This document shows positions 4,628-5,277 of a stretch of 5,277 nucleotides of DNA, piece by piece (the stretch's first letter is position 1; each line of letters opens with the position of its first letter). Source of the DNA: Clostridiales bacterium (GTDB taxonomy: Bacteria > Bacillota > Clostridia > Oscillospirales > Oscillospiraceae); assembly GCA_020861055.1 (NCBI GenBank), contig JAJBTD010000154.1:1-5277 (forward strand), written 5' to 3'. Position numbers and translations under genes: made by a program. The notes below the pieces were generated by a model, which was not told the origin of the DNA, made no database searches, and worked only from the letters and a program-made list of their open reading frames with translations.

Positions 4628-4654
4628 TTAGCACTCATATATCCAGAGCGCTAG
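4628..4654 (+). promoter_or_regulatory. CIRCE element, HrcA operator
   Basis: TTAGCACTC (4628-4636), nine bases, then GAGCGCTAG (4646-4654). The left arm is identical to the CIRCE consensus. The right arm differs at two of nine positions from GAGTGCTAA, and the N9 spacing is exact. The HrcA repressor binds CIRCE and leaves it on heat shock. It overlaps the promoter of an Hsp20 gene, which independently supports the call. Confidence 0.88.
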
Positions 4655-4657
4655 AAT
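4628..4657 (+). promoter_or_regulatory. Heat-shock promoter of hsp20 overlapping CIRCE
   Basis: TTAGCA (4628-4633, four of six) and TAGAAT (4652-4657, five of six) are 18 bp apart. The CIRCE operator covers the -35 box, spacer and start of the -10, so bound HrcA would block polymerase. A start near 4664 would give a leader of about 117 nt before the ATG at 4781. Confidence 0.6.
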
Positions 4658-4780
4658 TTACGCTTTAGACACAGTGCGTTCACAATTTCTTCACATCCAC
4701 GCCGTATCATACAATCAAACAAAAAGGATGACCGTGCTCCGAAAGGAACGGGGCCGCCGGGTCAGGAAAGGAATTTCATT

Positions 4781-5277
4781 ATGGCAATGTATACAATGGT
4801 ACCCTTTGGTCGCCGCAGCGACAGTCTCTTCGATCAGATGGAGCGGAGCTTCTGGAAGGACGCCGGCTCCAGCTTCTCCTCCTTCCCCACCGACATCCGG
4901 GACGAGGGCGACAAGTTCACCCTCTCCGCCGAGCTGCCGGGCTTCCGCAAGGAGGACATTCACCTGAGTCTGGACGGCGGGGTGCTGACCATCTCCGCCC
5001 AGCACGAGGAGAGCAACGAGCAGAAGGATGAAAAGGGCGGCTACCTGTGCCGGGAGCGGCACTATGGCAGCTACCAGCGCAGCTTCTCCATCTCCGGCAT
5101 CCGGGAGGACGCCATCAGCGCCAGCTATGAAAACGGCGTGCTCAAGCTGATTCTCCCCAAGGATATTCCGGTGGTGCCTGCCGCCCGGCAGCTCGACCTC
5201 CAGGGACGTTTTCACGCCCTCCGGTGCCCCCGGCGGTGGGCATTATATCGACCGCCGGAAGGCGGGGGCAGTCATGG
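4781..5277 (+). CDS. Hsp20/alpha-crystallin small heat-shock protein, 3' end open
   Basis: An ATP-independent holdase chaperone that binds unfolding proteins in the cytoplasm as oligomers. Residues 1-35 form a short N-terminal arm (SLFDQMERSFW). The alpha-crystallin domain is about 36-130: PTDIRDEGDKFTLSAELPGF, a RERHYGSYQRSF strand, and the signature ENGVLKL (117-123). An I-x-V-type tail motif, IPVV (129-132), follows. The start is set by AAAGGA 8 nt upstream. Homology-like sequence ends near VPAARQLDLQ (about residue 141, base 5203), where relatives normally stop. Here the next codon is GGA and the frame stays open to the window edge with 24 residues unlike the family, rich in R, P and G. 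Stop loss, a sequence error, frameshift or real extension are all possible. A CIRCE-overlapped promoter indicates HrcA control. Confidence 0.9.
   Translation, partial: MAMYTMVPFGRRSDSLFDQMERSFWKDAGSSFSSFPTDIRDEGDKFTLSAELPGFRKEDIHLSLDGGVLTISAQHEESNEQKDEKGGYLCRERHYGSYQRSFSISGIREDAISASYENGVLKLILPKDIPVVPAARQLDLQGRFHALRCPRRWALYRPPEGGGSH

Larger units (their letters stand above)
4356..4780. other. Divergent intergenic region between tRNA-Ser and hsp20
   Basis: No supported gene lies in these 425 bases. They hold the tRNA promoter (minus strand), the CIRCE-hsp20 promoter (plus strand) and the hsp20 leader. Bases 4411-4627 show nothing beyond a small ACGGC/GCCGT hairpin (4446-4461). They turn AT-rich towards the heat-shock promoter. 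Reading frames here lack ribosome binding sites and known protein character. Confidence 0.6.

Noticed and set aside
4674..4967. Plus-strand 97-codon frame overlapping hsp20
   Set aside because: It is out of frame with the clear Hsp20 protein and lacks a usable ribosome binding site. An inner ATG at 4728 has its AAAAAGG too close to be used well.
1..5277. CRISPR arrays, insertion sequences, integrase or attachment-site repeats
   Set aside because: No regularly spaced repeats, transposase frames, or duplicated tRNA 3' ends were seen on either strand.

Overview
The window reads like chromosomal DNA of a GC-rich Firmicute. Supporting signs are strong AGGAGG-type ribosome binding sites, sigma-A-type promoters with 17-18 bp spacers, a CIRCE element, and protein types common in gut Clostridia. 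I would guess Oscillospiraceae (the Flavonifractor/Lawsonibacter kind), but that is inference from style, not a database match.

Layout from left to right. Bases 1-110 hold the leader of a minus-strand gene just outside the window and a strong terminator. Bases 129-1663 carry a minus-strand pair, a LysR-type regulator followed by an FMN nitroreductase, with a near-consensus promoter at 1705-1733. Bases 1752-2417 encode a PAP2-type membrane phosphatase with a structured leader. Bases 2617-3465 encode a GH25 lysozyme with a C-terminal peptidoglycan-binding domain and no signal peptide.

Bases about 3660-4043 are the most interesting part. A 26-codon hydrophobic peptide gene (3828-3908, minus) resembles small Hol-Tox/TxpA-like membrane toxins. 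A plus-strand antisense RNA of about 94 nt (about 3747-3840) faces it, with a TTGACA-N17-TATACT promoter and a strong terminator built inside the 3' end of the toxin gene. The locus looks like an undescribed type I toxin-antitoxin module. Its toxin mRNA may be held closed by a Shine-Dalgarno hairpin and by 5'-3' end pairing.

Bases 4086-4410 hold two minus-strand serine tRNAs, Ser-GCT and Ser-TGA, with a shared perfect-consensus promoter and a terminator. Diverging from them, a CIRCE-controlled promoter (4628-4657) drives an Hsp20 small heat-shock gene from 4781. Its reading frame runs off the right edge without the stop expected near 5204.

The genes do not form one pathway. They look like separate short transcription units: redox enzyme plus regulator, lipid or undecaprenyl phosphatase, cell-wall hydrolase, toxin-antitoxin module, tRNAs and heat-shock gene.
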